Source: Argentina anserina
Lineage: Eukaryota; Streptophyta; Magnoliopsida; Rosales; Rosaceae
Reading direction: 5' to 3'
Length of the DNA: 64,000 nucleotides
NCBI RefSeq assembly: GCF_933775445.1
Contig: NC_065874.1
Location: 32,620,501-32,684,500, forward strand
Under the pieces are notes generated by a model. That model was not told where the DNA came from and did not search any database. It saw only the letters and a program-made list of their open reading frames with translations. Positions 11,375-23,880 of the stretch are shown piece by piece; the first letter of the stretch is position 1; each line of letters begins with the position of its first letter. Made by a program: the position numbers and the translations under genes.

Positions 11375-12351
11375 CATATTTTTGCCAGGATTCCGCTGTT
11401 TTCTATCATGAGTGATATTTTTCCAATCATATTCATACGTGGGTAATTTTTAACAGTATGTGCGCCTTACGCGCTAACACAACCGTCACAATAAAAAAAA
11501 ATTAATTTTACTAAAAAACATGGGAACAGTAAAAAAAGAAGTCAAAAACTTATTGGGGTGTTATACAAATATACAATCCAGACCAAACTCATTCTGCCCT
11601 TCGCCTCCTCTCTAGCTCGCTCTTCCCTTTCCTTCCCTTCCTCCCCAGCTGATTTCAATTTTAACTGGTACATGATTCAAGTAATTGAATTATCAAAGCA
11701 TATGTCATGATAAATGGCAATCCAAATTTATCTAATTTTATTCCCATTTATTGATTTTGGAATAATCGATCTTGAATGTATGGAGCATTAGCATTGTTAT
11801 AAAACCCAGGAAAACAATTTTACGCAGCCTTGTAAATATGGTTTCTTGGCTTTCGTCCCTCTGATTATCGACTCCTCTCAATATTTTGGGGATTTATGGC
11901 AAGGTCTAGGATTTTAATTTTGTGGATTAGGATTTGAGATTGAGATTTATCAGCCTTGTCGGGTTGGAAGAATGAGATAAATTAGGATAGTGAGGCAAAG
12001 TTGGGTCTAGGAATTGTCGTCGGCGGCTTTGGAAGTGAGTTAAATTCGATGGGATGGTGGCATGGGGAGGTTGCGGCGGTGCTGGAGCGAAGCACGACTG
12101 GGAGGGCCACTGGGAGGACTGGAAATTAACCAAGGAGAAACATGGTGGAGGATTGGATCTCAATTGAGTACTTTACCCCTTCTTTTCGTTATTTTTGACT
12201 AAGTCAAACACTGAAACACATGGTTGTTATGTAGCCATGTCATGTAGTGAATCTCCACCCAGTGGAGGGAAGAATTTTCGCATATTTTTGCCAGGATTCC
12301 GCTGTTTTCTATCATGAGTGATATTTTTTCAATCATATTCATACGTGGGTA
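11375..12351. repeat. 835-bp insert flanked by a 71-bp direct repeat
   Basis: The segments 11375-11445 and 12281-12351 are the same 71-bp sequence with one mismatch (starting CATATTTTTGCCAGG, ending CATACGTGGGTA). The intervening 11446-12280 has a pyrimidine-rich leader-like stretch (about 11590-11650) and a GC-richer part (about 12000-12140), but no ORF I recognise. A duplication of 71 bp is far too long for a normal transposase target-site duplication. Confidence 0.8.
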
Positions 12352-13997
12352 TGAATAATAATTGTGACCAAATACTAATTTTGTATACATTTGTTGGATT
12401 GGGGGTGCAGAGTGCGAATCTAGCGGGAGGTGTCTTCTGGAAAACGACAAAAGGGCAGCAGCAACACTCGTGTGAAAAGCATACAATGACAAAATTTGAA
12501 ACCCTAGAAGCCCTACAAGGTTGCAACAAGTTCAAATTTTCTTGGCAGAATTAGGGTTTTGGGGACTTTGAGAAGTTTTGGCCCCAAGCTCCAATGTACC
12601 GCGCCCCGCGCCCTATACTAGCTTTGAGAAGTTTTTACCGTATTTATAGAACTTAGTTCACCTCAACCGAAACCATCTTGGTTATTATAATTACTAGTTG
12701 GTATTTGGGGTATAGGGTTCAGTTAGTTTAATAATTAAGTATGCATGATTAGACGAGGTGCTAGAAGTTTGTGTGGAAGTTTTTTTTGTTCGCTGAAATC
12801 TTGTGTGGGATAGGAAATTGTTGAAAATGATTCTTAACACTTCAACACATAATCAATTTTAAGTCATAGTTGGCTAAACTAGCCTCTAATGTGGAGCAAG
12901 ATTTAATAATCGAATCTCAGTGTATGGAGGAGTTTTTCGGGGGTCAATAAACAAAAGCTTATTTTGCTAAACACGCACTCGTTTAATATATACTTATTAC
13001 TTCTCCATCATGCCTTTTATAAGTTGCGACTTTCGTATCCAATGTACTAGTTTTCACTGGTCCTCAATTCTTTTTCATACACTGCACGTCGATCTACAAC
13101 TTAATTAGATTTGTTCTTCTTTGCCATTTATTAAGTGTTTATGTCTTCTAAACTTATTCTGTAGATCATTTATTCATGTTCAATCCATAATCCTACACTT
13201 GATGCATATATTATTTCTTTGCAAAATGATTTTTTTAAAGTGATTCCAAGACACGATGGAAAAAAAAAACTTGGTAGCAAGTAACAACAGTATGAAATCA
13301 TGCAAATTCTCTAATCACCTCCTTGATCAATACATCTCATCTTACCTCCGCAATTGCTATTTTCGAGTTTGTAATACAAAAAGAGTCTAACACAAGAAGC
13401 TAGTCTAACTAGCATGGCTACTAGAATTCAACCCTCGCTTAATCGCTTGTCTTAAGCATTAATGTGTGCAACCGAACAACTCTTTTTCCTTTTCGTATTT
13501 TAGTAGAGACTAAATGAGGAATACAAGACCGATGATCATGTCACGCCATAATAGAACAGAAAAGGATGAACTCCGTTGTAATTACTCTCATTGAAGTATT
13601 GAACAATCGCATATAGAAAGTAAGAGCAATCCCTTTCGCTCACCCTACATCATACAAATTGAAAGATTCTATCTCTATGTATTCAAGTCCAAGAAATAGA
13701 TTTTTATGCATGAACAGATATTAAAGTTAAGGAAGAAATAATATCACATAATTAGAGACGTACGTGCGGGGTAATCCATCCAACCACACCAAGAGCTCCT
13801 AAAATTGTCAGAAATTTTTTTTGACAGACAGACAGAGAGAGAAGAAAACGAATCATATCCAAAGTTTGACTGGACCCGAAATTTGAGAACTGGGGGGCAC
13901 ATCACTCCCTCAATTCACTCCACCAACTTGTCCCTGTATTCTATATTCTTCTGTATTTCTGTCTCACTTTAGCTTCCTCTCTAAAAAGCGTCATCAC

Positions 13998-14000
<3 letters not shown>
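12352..14000. other. Intergenic DNA and upstream region of the BRL1-type gene
   Basis: No coding region is visible. The last few hundred bases are the likely promoter of the receptor kinase gene. A TTGACT word (W-box core) is present at about 13865-13870 in AAGTTTGACTGG, but a single hexamer is weak evidence for regulation. Confidence 0.45.

Positions 14001-14002
<2 letters not shown>

Positions 14003-14039
<37 letters not shown>
14003..14039 (+). repeat. (TC)n microsatellite in the leader or promoter
   Basis: About eighteen uninterrupted TC units lie roughly 760 bp upstream of the receptor kinase start codon. CT-rich tracts are frequent near plant transcription starts, so this may lie in the core promoter or 5' leader. 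Confidence 0.85.
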
Positions 14040-14040
<1 letters not shown>

Positions 14041-14254
14041 TTCCTTATTTTTTGTTTGTTTGTTTGTTTATTTTGTTTCTCTGTTTCTTTGGGCTGCTTC
14101 TTCTTCTTCCCCCACTGATTGTGCAGTTCTGCAGACTTGTGACTCGTGTCACATTCACATAAAACTGTTGAAGGTTTCAGCTCTTTCTGTGCCTATTCTG
14201 GGTTCCTAGTATTTCAGTCAAAGTCCCATCAGAGACAGAAAACTAAGGAACTGA

Positions 14255-14786
14255 ATGCTGCTGGCTATTCTTGTACTTTGGTTCATATGCATAGCCGACA
14301 TCTCTGAACATCGTACTTTGTCACACTCCGAGGTATCTCCCTTCCTCTGTTCTTTCCTTAACAATTTACTATCTGATTGCCCATTCTCCAACTTCATATT
14401 TATGATGAATTGATGATATGCATATAGCTTTCTCTTTCATTCGTGTTCATTCATATTTGGTAGCTACGGCTCTTAAATGTTTGTTCTTGCTAGGTTTCTT
14501 TTGAGTTTGTTGATTTCTTACTTTGTTTGATAGTGATTTCCACCATCAAGGCACCACCAACCCATTTTACTAATTTATTTCATTTAATTCCTGTTGGGGA
14601 AATTTCGATTGCAGGTTCCAAGCAAAAATGGATGGAAAGATTGAAGCTTTGATTAGCCCAGATCTGAAAGATGAGAGCTTTTGATCCAGATGGATGAGTT
14701 GTGCAGCTCAGGTGTTTGTGAATAGTCCCCAGAAAGATTCCTTATTGAAACTTTGAAGCAAACCAACAAAAATGAAGAGGGTGTAG
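14255..14786 (+). promoter_or_regulatory. 5' leader with intron and upstream ORFs of the receptor kinase
   Basis: A likely leader intron runs from 14333 (GTATCT after CCGAG) to 14614 (GATTGCAG). An upstream ATG at 14255 opens an ORF that stays open exactly through the predicted junction and would encode 35 residues, beginning MLLAILVLWFICIAD, which is hydrophobic. Further short uORFs are 14287-14307, 14628-14684 (18 residues), 14671-14697, 14690-14725 and 14772-14786. All end before the main ATG at 14796. If transcription starts upstream of 14255, initiation at the receptor ORF would need leaky scanning or reinitiation. The intron and transcript start are inferred. Confidence 0.55.
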
Positions 14787-14795
14787 ATCAGAAGC

Positions 14796-17700
14796 ATGAT
14801 GGGTTTGGTCTGTTTTCTTGTTCTGCTTCTCTTTCACTCTCTAAATTTGAGTTCAGCTGCTTCTAATGAGGATGTGGTCAAGAAGCTTTTGTTGGAGTTC
14901 AAGCAATCCTCTGTTCAATCTGACCCTCGTGGTTTGTTATCTGACTGGAAATCTGATTCCTTAACTGCTCTTTGTTCATGGAAAGGCCTGACGTGCTCTG
15001 AAGGCCATGTCATCACCCTTGACCTCTCCTATTCCGGTCTCATTGGAAGTCTTCACTTTCCAACTCTTACGTCCTTGCCAAGTCTTCAAAATCTGTACTT
15101 GCAAGGCAATTCATTCTCTGCTTCTGATCTTTCAGTTTCCAACATTACCTCATGTAGTCTTGTTACAGTTGACTTGTCCTCCAACAACATTACAACCCCT
15201 CTTCCGGTTCGGACTTTTCTTGAGGACTGTGAGCATCTGGCTTTGGTCAACCTCTCTGGTAATTCTATCCCAGGAGGGAGTTTCAGCTTTGGTGCTTCTT
15301 TGCTTCAGGTTGACATCTCTAGAAACCGGATTTCGGATTTGTCATTGTTGACATGCCAGAATTTGAATCTGCTCAATGTTTCCGGTAACAAGATCACCGG
15401 AAAATTGAGTGGTTCTATCTTGTCTTGCAAGAATCTGACAACACTCGACCTTTCATGCAATGCTTTGTCTGGGGAGATACCAAACACTTTCCTGGAAAGT
15501 GCTTCTGCATCTCTCAAGTATTTGGATCTCTCAAGCAACAATTTCTCTGGAAAGTTTACAAGCCTTGATTTCGGGCAGTGCAGCAGCCTCAATTTGCTGA
15601 AGCTATCACACAATAATCTATATGGGGATGAGTTCCCTTCAAGCCTTTCCAACTGTCAAGCATTGGAGACACTGAACCTGACTGGTAATAAGTTGCAGGA
15701 CAAGATTCCAGGTGCCTTGCTGGGAAATCTCAAGAAGTTGAGGCAACTCTTTCTGGGTCGTAATCAGTTTTCGGGTGTAATTCCAGCTGAACTAGGAAAA
15801 GCTTGTGGGACACTTCAAGAGCTTGATATTTCTGCTAATTTGCTTACTGGTGAATTGCCTTCAAGTTTTGTGGCATGCTCTTCTTTGGTTACTCTCAATC
15901 TTGGTCACAATCAACTCTCAGGAAATTTCCTCAGTACTGTTGTGAGCAAGCTTCCGAGTTTGAGATATCTGTATGTACCCTTCAACAACATCACTGGTCC
16001 TGTGCCACCCTCTATTATCAATGGTACTCGGCTTCTAGTGCTTGATCTCAGCGCTAATCTCTTTACAGGGAATGTTCCGTCAGGGTTTTGCTCCTCCAGT
16101 GCAACCTCAGCTTTGGAGAAGATACTTCTAGCCAACAATTTTTTCTCCGGGACTGTGCCAGTGGAACTTGGAAACTGCAAGAGTCTGAAAGCTATTGATC
16201 TGAGTTTCAACAGTTTAAGTGGTTCAATTCCTTTAGAAATTTGGTTCTTGCCAAATCTTTCCGACTTGGTTATGTGGGCAAACAATCTCACTGGTGAAAT
16301 CCCAGAAGGCATTTGCGTCAAAGGAGGAAACCTGGAGCTCTTGATTCTCAACAATAATCTAATTACTGGAGCCATTCCGCAGTCCATTGGCAGCTGCACC
16401 AATATGATTTGGGTGTCACTATCTAGCAACCGGCTTACAGGGGCAATCCCTTCAGGTATTGGAAATCTCCTGAAGCTTGCTATACTCCAGTTGGGTAATA
16501 ATTCACTGTCTGGTCAGATTCCAGCTGAGCTTGGCAAGTGTCAAAGCCTCATTTGGCTTGACCTGAACAGCAATGATCTAAATGGTTATATTCCATCAGA
16601 GCTTGCTAATCAGGCCGGCCTAGTTGTTCCTGGAATTGTTTCAGGGAAGCAGTTTGCATTTGTTAGAAATGAGGGTGGTACAGCTTGCAGGGGTGCGGGA
16701 GGACTAGTTGAGTTTGAGGGAGTCCGGCCGCTGAGACTCGAAAGTTTACCTATGGTTCATTCTTGCTCATCAACTAGAATTTACACAGGGTCGACAGTTT
16801 ACACATTCACCAGCAATGGAAGCATGATCTTCCTTGATATTTCCTACAATTCGTTGTCTGGAACTATCCCTGCTGACTTAGGTACACTGTCTTATTTGCA
16901 AGTCTTCAATCTAGGACACAATATGTTAAGTGGAACTATTCCAGAAAGCTTTGGAGGATTGAAAGCAGTTGGAGTCCTGGATCTCTCTCACAATAATCTT
17001 CAAGGTTATGTCCCAGGATCTTTGGGGACTCTCTCTTTCCTGAGTGACCTTGATGTGTCTAACAACAACCTCACCGGTCTCATTCCTTCTGGAGGTCAGC
17101 TTACCACTTTCCCAGCATCCAGATATGAGAATAACTCTGGCCTTTGTGGGTTGCCTCTGCCACCATGTGGCTCTCAAAGACATTCAGCAGAAAGTGTTAA
17201 TGGAAAGAAGCCGTCTATGGTTTCAGGAATGGTCATCGGTATCACATTCTTTCTCTTTTGTATCCTTATACTTGCCTTAGCTCTATATCGAGTGAAGAAG
17301 TACCAGCGGAAAGAGGCAAAAAGAGAAAAATATATTGAAAGCCTTCCGACTTCAGGTAGCAGCAGCTGGAAACTTTCCTGTGTTGCTGAGCCTCTCAGCA
17401 TCAATGTAGCCACATTTGAAAAGCCTTTGCGGAAGCTGACCTTCGCCCATTTACTGGAAGCCACGAATGGTTTCAGTGCTGATAGCTTGATTGGTTCTGG
17501 AGGGTTTGGTGAGGTGTACAAGGCACAACTGGGAGATGGCTGTATTGTTGCAATCAAGAAGCTTATTCAAGTCACAGGTCAAGGAGACCGAGAGTTTATG
17601 GCAGAAATGGAAACTATTGGAAAAATCAAGCACCGAAACCTGGTTCCTTTATTGGGGTACTGCAAGGTTGGAGAGGAGAGACTTCTCGTGTATGAGTACA

Positions 17701-18374
17701 TGAAATGGGGAAGTCTGGAGAGTGTTTTTCATGACAAAGTTAAGGGAGGAGGCTCGAGGCTTGACTGGGCAGCACGAAAGAAAATTGCTATAGGGTCTGC
17801 TAGAGGTTTAGCATTCCTTCACCATAGCTGCATACCTCATATAATCCACCGTGACATGAAGTCTAGCAATGTTCTTATAGATGAAAACTTTGAGGCCAGA
17901 GTATCAGATTTTGGCATGGCAAGATTGGTTAATGCTCTCGATACTCATCTCAGTGTGAGCACCCTAGCAGGAACTCCAGGTTACGTACCCCCTGAGTACT
18001 ACCAGAGTTTTCGATGCACAACCAAAGGAGATGTCTACAGTTATGGTGTTATACTGCTCGAGCTTCTCTCAGGAAGAAGGCCTATAGACCCATCAGCGTT
18101 TGGTGATGACAACAACCTTGTTGGATGGGCAAAACAGCTTCAAAGAGAAAAAAGATGGAATGAGATACTCGACTCAGAGTTGTTGACACAGAAATCTGGT
18201 GAGGCTGAACTATACCAGTATCTGAATATTGCCTTTGAGTGCCTAGATGACAGGCCATTCCGACGGCCAACAATGATTCAGGTTATGGCTATGTTTAAAG
18301 AGCTTCAGGTTGATTCCGAAAGTGATGTCCTGGACGGCTTTTCACTGAAAGACACTGTTGCTGAGGAACCATGA
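14796..18374 (+). CDS. BRL1: BRI1-like LRR receptor kinase (BRL1/BRL3 type), intronless, 1192 aa
   Basis: A plasma-membrane receptor for brassinosteroids; known family members bind brassinolide through an island in the LRR ectodomain and signal with BAK1-type co-receptors. The sequence shows a signal peptide (residues 1-21), an N-terminal Cys pair (CSWKGLTC), about 20-plus LRRs, and the island (about 608-680, including [18 protein letters not shown] and [12 protein letters not shown], typical of BRL1/BRL3 rather than BRI1). The last LRRs and the C-terminal Cys pair ([10 protein letters not shown]) follow, then one TM helix (about 808-832). The kinase spans about 890-1165, with glycine loop GSGGFGEVY (about 899), VAIKK (about 918), HRDMKSSN (about 1017) and DFGMA (about 1037). 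Length is close to Arabidopsis BRI1 (1196) and BRLs (about 1165). The ORF is uninterrupted, as usual in this family. The first of two adjacent ATGs was taken as the start. BRL3 is an equally possible name. Confidence 0.96.
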   Translation: MMGLVCFLVLLLFHSLNLSSAASNEDVVKKLLLEFKQSSVQSDPRGLLSDWKSDSLTALCSWKGLTCSEGHVITLDLSYSGLIGSLHFPTLTSLPSLQNLYLQGNSFSASDLSVSNITSCSLVTVDLSSNNITTPLPVRTFLEDCEHLALVNLSGNSIPGGSFSFGASLLQVDISRNRISDLSLLTCQNLNLLNVSGNKITGKLSGSILSCKNLTTLDLSCNALSGEIPNTFLESASASLKYLDLSSNNFSGKFTSLDFGQCSSLNLLKLSHNNLYGDEFPSSLSNCQALETLNLTGNKLQDKIPGALLGNLKKLRQLFLGRNQFSGVIPAELGKACGTLQELDISANLLTGELPSSFVACSSLVTLNLGHNQLSGNFLSTVVSKLPSLRYLYVPFNNITGPVPPSIINGTRLLVLDLSANLFTGNVPSGFCSSSATSALEKILLANNFFSGTVPVELGNCKSLKAIDLSFNSLSGSIPLEIWFLPNLSDLVMWANNLTGEIPEGICVKGGNLELLILNNNLITGAIPQSIGSCTNMIWVSLSSNRLTGAIPSGIGNLLKLAILQLGNNSLSGQIPAELGKCQSLIWLDLNSNDLNGYIPSELANQAGLVVPGIVSGKQFAFVRNEGGTACRGAGGLVEFEGVRPLRLESLPMVHSCSSTRIYTGSTVYTFTSNGSMIFLDISYNSLSGTIPADLGTLSYLQVFNLGHNMLSGTIPESFGGLKAVGVLDLSHNNLQGYVPGSLGTLSFLSDLDVSNNNLTGLIPSGGQLTTFPASRYENNSGLCGLPLPPCGSQRHSAESVNGKKPSMVSGMVIGITFFLFCILILALALYRVKKYQRKEAKREKYIESLPTSGSSSWKLSCVAEPLSINVATFEKPLRKLTFAHLLEATNGFSADSLIGSGGFGEVYKAQLGDGCIVAIKKLIQVTGQGDREFMAEMETIGKIKHRNLVPLLGYCKVGEERLLVYEYMKWGSLESVFHDKVKGGGSRLDWAARKKIAIGSARGLAFLHHSCIPHIIHRDMKSSNVLIDENFEARVSDFGMARLVNALDTHLSVSTLAGTPGYVPPEYYQSFRCTTKGDVYSYGVILLELLSGRRPIDPSAFGDDNNLVGWAKQLQREKRWNEILDSELLTQKSGEAELYQYLNIAFECLDDRPFRRPTMIQVMAMFKELQVDSESDVLDGFSLKDTVAEEP

Positions 18375-18900
18375 AAAGAACGAGACTTTGAATTCCTGAC
18401 CGTGGATTCATTCCTTCACACTGGCGGACTGTATATAATAGAACACCGAATCGGACAGCAAAGTTGAAGAAAGGCATGAAGAGAACAAAGTAAATGAAGT
18501 TTTGTTTTAGCTCTACTGGGTAAAAGTACATATTCTTTCATTTTGGAAATCATGTCTAGCCAGAACTAAGACTTTACTGAAAAGAAAAAATTTTCCCTTC
18601 CATTTTGGCTTATGTTCTTCTCACAGTTTTGCTAACTTCTGCCTTACCATTATTGCCATCACAATTAGTTTGCTGTTCATAGAATGCTGGATCTGTGGGA
18701 ACAAACATTTTGTAAAGTTGTAGAGGGTCTATAATGAAGCTTCGATCTTATGTAAGAAAATATGAACCAACGTGATTTTGGTTCTCATTGTATAGAATAC
18801 TTGTGAAGTTCTATTGTATTCTCTACCATTTACTTTTTTACTTTTTTTTTTCCTACAAACTAAATAAGCTGGAGTGCTTGACTTGTTTTCCAGTCATTCT
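18375..18900 (+). other. Probable 3' UTR of the BRL1-type gene
   Basis: The sequence after the TGA has no ORF of interest and is T-rich towards 18780-18860. The exact polyadenylation site cannot be fixed from sequence alone. Confidence 0.5.
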
Positions 18901-20892
18901 AAATAGGGTTTACTTTAATCAGTAGGATAAGTGGGCAGCCATGAGCTGGGGTTTTAAAGTTTTTGGCAGTAATTGGCTTTGTTGTTGATGACAAATCATG
19001 TGGATTGTTTTTCTGATATGTTGGCATACATTACTTTAATCATGGAGCTTAATTACTTTGTGGAATCTAGTAGCGCTCTCTAATCATATAGTTCTTATTT
19101 CCTGGAGGATTTTGTGCAGATTTTCTTGTCGATTCCGCTCCATAATAATGACTTTCCTAGTTTAACAAATGCATATTATAGTGACTATTGCAATAGCTCG
19201 AAATTCAGTCTTGAGTTATCAACCCCACTGTTAACTTGTGACAATGCTTCCTCTCAAACACCTAGTTTATCGAATGAAATTTACCAATTATCTTCGTTTC
19301 GTGAGTTTAAGAATGTCTTTTTTTATAGTGGTAAAATAAAAATAGAGGGTATTTATCGTTAGTCCAAGACACTGATATAGTGAAATTTGGTGCATGGATC
19401 ATGGATGCACTCGGAGCACTAAGGTCGTTTTTCAAAATTATATCTAATTTCGACTCTAAAGACAGGAAATAGAGAAAAGAAAAAAAGAGAGAAGAAAAAA
19501 AAATCAACTGATATTGGGCTTGTTTTGGGCCTGTTTCAGGGCCTAAAACAGCAATTGGGATCTTCAAAAGTTTGATATATCAGCCCAAAACAGAAGTTGA
19601 GATTTGAGAAGTTGGTGTTATTATGTACCCAAAGAAGAAGCAAGAGATTGTGACGATCATTGAGTGGTGGGCTCTGCTTGTAAAAAGATCCTAAACTCCA
19701 ACTTGTATGAAGAGGTCCCCTACTGTCTAGTAATGCTGTTCACTCTGTGGTTAGTATTGAGTAGAGACTGAGAGATTCAGACTTGCCTGGCAAGAATGGC
19801 AGGTTTTCTCCCCCTAACTGACCAACTGTGTTTCTTCTGGGTTTCTGACTCAGTTGGTTAACCTTGGATTTTACCCTATTTGTGATTCCATGCAACTCTT
19901 TCTGTGTCTCTTGTCTCTTTCACAAGTACTCTTCCCCACTCAAAGCCAAGTCAGATAATCTCATGATCCATGTGTTAGATGACTCTGAGTCCTACAGCTT
20001 CAGTTTTTATTATTTACTATCTGTCCTAGCAACCTAAACACATACACTTATCTAATGAAGAAATGTTTTGACATGGAGTTGTATATATTATGGGGATCAA
20101 CATTAATCACGGTTGTCAGATTCTAATTAGAGTGATGATTGCTATGTGAGTCCTCCTCTTCTGAGGTTTACATCAATCCATCATCACGCTTTCATTCTTG
20201 TCACGAGGTTAGATAACTCACACTTTCCTTCATTTGTTGATATTAAGTAATACTTAATTAATGGGATTATCAATTATGTAACTTTGAGATTCTCCAGCTA
20301 AGATCGAAAGAAGCGAAAACACACCAAAAAGATACACTCGCGGATCAAATGAAGATTGACATTAGTTTCAAAGCAAAGGATGAATCAAAATCCAACAATG
20401 TTGGTTCCAAAACGAAGAATGAAACCATTTGGTTCGTACGTGCATGAGTGTGTTCTTGTTGTGTTCATAGAAGCCACAATAGTGCATAGTGGTACCAGTT
20501 TGAATGATTGAGGGGAACGAAGTATCATGTAGGAGTAACATGGGAGTAGAGGAGTGAGTGAGACAGACTGAGACTGATAAAGAAAAACATTGGTAACTGG
20601 ATAGTGAGAGACTTGGTCATAGCATCTTTTTTGACTCAGTCCTTTAAATTTAAAATTGTAATATATTTGTTTTTTCCTCAGCTGTCAAATTGATATGTTT
20701 GTTAGATATGGACCAGTTTCTTTCTCTATTGATTTCTTTGCGTGTTGTGTTGGCATCGCCATGGCAGAAGTAGTGTTGCCTTGTTCGGAGTTCCTGGGAT
20801 TCTTCCATTTGGCATGTTCTTAGTTCTTAATTTTTATCACTTGATTCACTCCCCCAACAAATTATTGTTCCACTCATCAATCCTTTGATACC
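18901..20892. other. Intergenic DNA, nothing recognised
   Basis: AT-rich DNA with short chance ORFs. I found no bounded element, RNA gene or protein fragment. Confidence 0.45.
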
Positions 20893-20902
20893 ATATTTTG
20901 GC

Positions 20903-21435
20903 GGGTGAATTCAACAAACAATACTTTAATTATGGTTCATTCAAATTTTTTGTATCTCAGGTTTGGAAAATATCGCTTTAGTAACTCAAATCTCTATTTC
21001 AACTTAATTTTAGTTTAATTCGTCAATTAACACCGTTAATGACTTTATCTCCCACTAATTTTCAGAGTCATTTTCGTCACATCATTTTCCTCATATTTCA
21101 TCTTTCATTTCCCTCCAATTTTAACTTCTATTAAAAAAAAGTTGATTAATACATATCATTTTATTACAAAATTAATAAACATCTTTTATTTACCACAACA
21201 ATTGCATACAAGCTAAAGTTCGTAATTATAAAATAAACCAGCATATATTTCATATTGTATATGTCCATCAACCAACAACCAACAATCGTATTGTTACAAC
21301 TGACGGTGTTAATTGACGGAATGAACTAAAATTAGGCTGACATAGAAACTTGATGTACAAATGCGATAGTTTCTAAATTTAAGGTACTAAATGTTATAAT
21401 GACCTATAATTGAAGTATTGTTTGTTGAATTCACC
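20903..21435. mobile_element. Non-autonomous MULE-like element with long inverted ends (533 bp)
   Basis: The left end (GGGTGAATTCAACAAACAA) and the right end (TTGTTTGTTGAATTCACC) are inverted copies. Pairing extends inward through ATACTTTAATTA and the motif CGTCAATTAACACCGTTAATG, matched on the right as ACGGTGTTAATTGACGG. Flanks are ATATTTTGGC (20893-20902) and ATATTTAGGC (21436-21445), a 10-bp target-site duplication with one mismatch. Long inverted repeats plus a 9-10 bp duplication fit a Mutator-like element. It encodes nothing recognisable. Confidence 0.82.
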
Positions 21436-21445
21436 ATATTTAGGC

Positions 21446-23880
21446 TCAATCCCTAGTCCCAAACCCATCCAAATTTGTTTTTGTAAGTGATGCTTCGATG
21501 CATTTTCGTTTCTCATACTAGAACAACTTGTTGGATTCGAGTGAATTTTCAAATCCGACATTTAGTTTGGTGAGTCAAAATTCATTAATGATTGTCGTGC
21601 ATGAGACACAAGTTTGCGGTTACTTTGTTTGTTTTGTTGTGCATCGGCTAATTATAGGAAGATTTGTTCGCCTCTTTTAAAAAATAATGTATGGTTCGGT
21701 CGTTAGTCACACTAATTGAGTTGAAATAAGAGCTATTATCACCATTAAAAAGAGAGCTATTTTCTAAAAGCTTTCTCTTTACCTTATAGTAAAATCATAT
21801 ACGTACTTATTCAAAAGTTTTGCTCAATTAATTGAAGAATAACAGTTTCAAGGGTCGACATTTTCATTTCTGAAATTGGTCTTAGCTATACTATACATTG
21901 CTTGTGGGGTTTTAGTCTATATATGATCAAAGTTTATGAAACTAACAATAATATAACTGTCTCAATTGGTACAATTGAGAGCATGATTAGACTATTGTCG
22001 TAGGAATAACTTTGTGAAAAGAGGATGAGCTCTAACCAGACCTTAATCAAAACAGTGCACCACACATTACATGGTGTGATTAGTTTAGAATTGGATCCTT
22101 CTGCTACAATTGCATTCTTTATACCAAGTACTAAGAGAACAATAAACAGAATCAATTTGGGGATTGAAATCACTATCAACCAATCGTTTATTTTGTTGGT
22201 CCTTCAGATTGGAATAAAATCTAGTACCTTATTTTCTTCCTCTCTCCTTCATCAGATAGACACTAAACTATAGTTAAACCACCCCACCCTAGCTATATAT
22301 ATATATATATATATATATCCCCATAAACCAACCTTCTATGACATTTTTGGTACCATACTGATCTCAATTGATATTATTTTTGTCAAGGTCAACTTTGTGT
22401 AAACTTTGTTCACAACCAAGTGTTTGTTTAATGAAATAGATTACAGCTTCTTTTTGTCCTTTTGGCTTGTAGAAATATGCAAGTTAAGGTAGTTTTTCTT
22501 TAGTAACTTTGTTAATTATGTGTTATGTAAAATCACTTAGGTAATGGCAATCTAATTTGGTTGGTGTCAAATTTCATGCCAAAATCATTTTTACATCCTT
22601 GATAGTTCCGAACCTCCCTATGTAATGTTGTCCTTGCTAGTTGTCTTCTTGCTAAGAAATCTACAATTAGAACCTTCTTGCTGATATATATACTAACCCT
22701 TATCTTGTGAACTAATCAACATAAAATGTGGAATATTTAGAGAGATTTCAATCAACCGTCTTTTGTATTGATCATTTTTGCGCCTCAAGCTTAGTAATTT
22801 GATCTTAACCTACTCAATTATTTATCCGTTGTAAATGTGTGGAGGCACAAAACTCACAAATATATATTTTAACTATCTTTGTAGGTGATTCAAAGTATAT
22901 TCATGTAGAACACCATTGTGTTTCAAAATTCGCTTAATTCAAAGAAATTGTGTACTTTCTTCGTATTCCATATGACTTGCGGAGCGTTATGACCGTATGC
23001 AATATTATAATTTTGATGGAGAACTGTATATCATCATTAAAACAAAAATTGGTCGGTAGTAAGTGATGATGCATTAATAATAGTAGTGAAAAAAACCCAA
23101 CAAAAATGAACAGAAAAAGAGGCTCAAGAGTGAATCTGTAACCATTAAGCAGGAACAGGCAGTTACAACATCCCTCCCAAATGAAGGGTACTGAAACAGG
23201 TGTATGGCAGCTAAACCCTCTGTCCACAACAGCTTTACACACAATTTCCATAATTCATTTCAAAGAAGTAAAATAAAAATCAATCCTCACCAACATACGG
23301 GTAGCAATCCCCTGCCAACATCTCTCACACCCACTTCTCACATCAACTAATCATGAGTTTATCTCAGGACTATAATGCCCCTGCATGTGGATGAAAGTTG
23401 CCAAATGGAGGAGTCTGATAGGGAAAATGGGAAGAGAAGCCAAATGGGTGCACTACAAAAATTGGAATAAATAAGCAAGCTCTAATTCTGTTCTGTCAAA
23501 AACAGGAGAAGCAGTAATTGAGGGAAGGAAGGGAAAAAGATGGGGAAAATGGGGTGATAGTGTGTAATGTTGATGAAAAAACACAAGCTTTGATTTTGAG
23601 CTCTCTTTTTCTTTCTGTCTCTTGATTGTGGTGTTGCTTTTAGTTTGCTGGTTTTTTGTTTTCCTTTCTCTTTCTTCAAAGATTCCAATCCATTTCTGGT
23701 CCACCACCATTGCTAAAACTTATTCACCCTCCTCTCCTTTCTCCTTTTGCCCTTTAAATTTCTTTCTTTCCAGTATTTACAAGAAAAAGAAAACTAACAA
23801 TTATAAAGTATTGGGTTTTGCTTTTTGTAATTTTGTCAAAGAACACATCATATCAGTATCAATATTAATATTTTTGGGCC
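21446..23880. other. Intergenic DNA upstream of the WRKY gene
   Basis: AT-rich, with a (TA)n microsatellite at about 22290-22318. Only chance ORFs are present. The last part is probably promoter of the WRKY gene, but I cannot place a TATA box with confidence. Confidence 0.45.

Noticed and set aside
15305..15652. Minus-strand ORFs within the receptor kinase gene (also at 15911-16429 and 17174-17557)
   Set aside because: Antisense shadows of a long LRR-coding frame; the periodic codons keep the opposite strand open.
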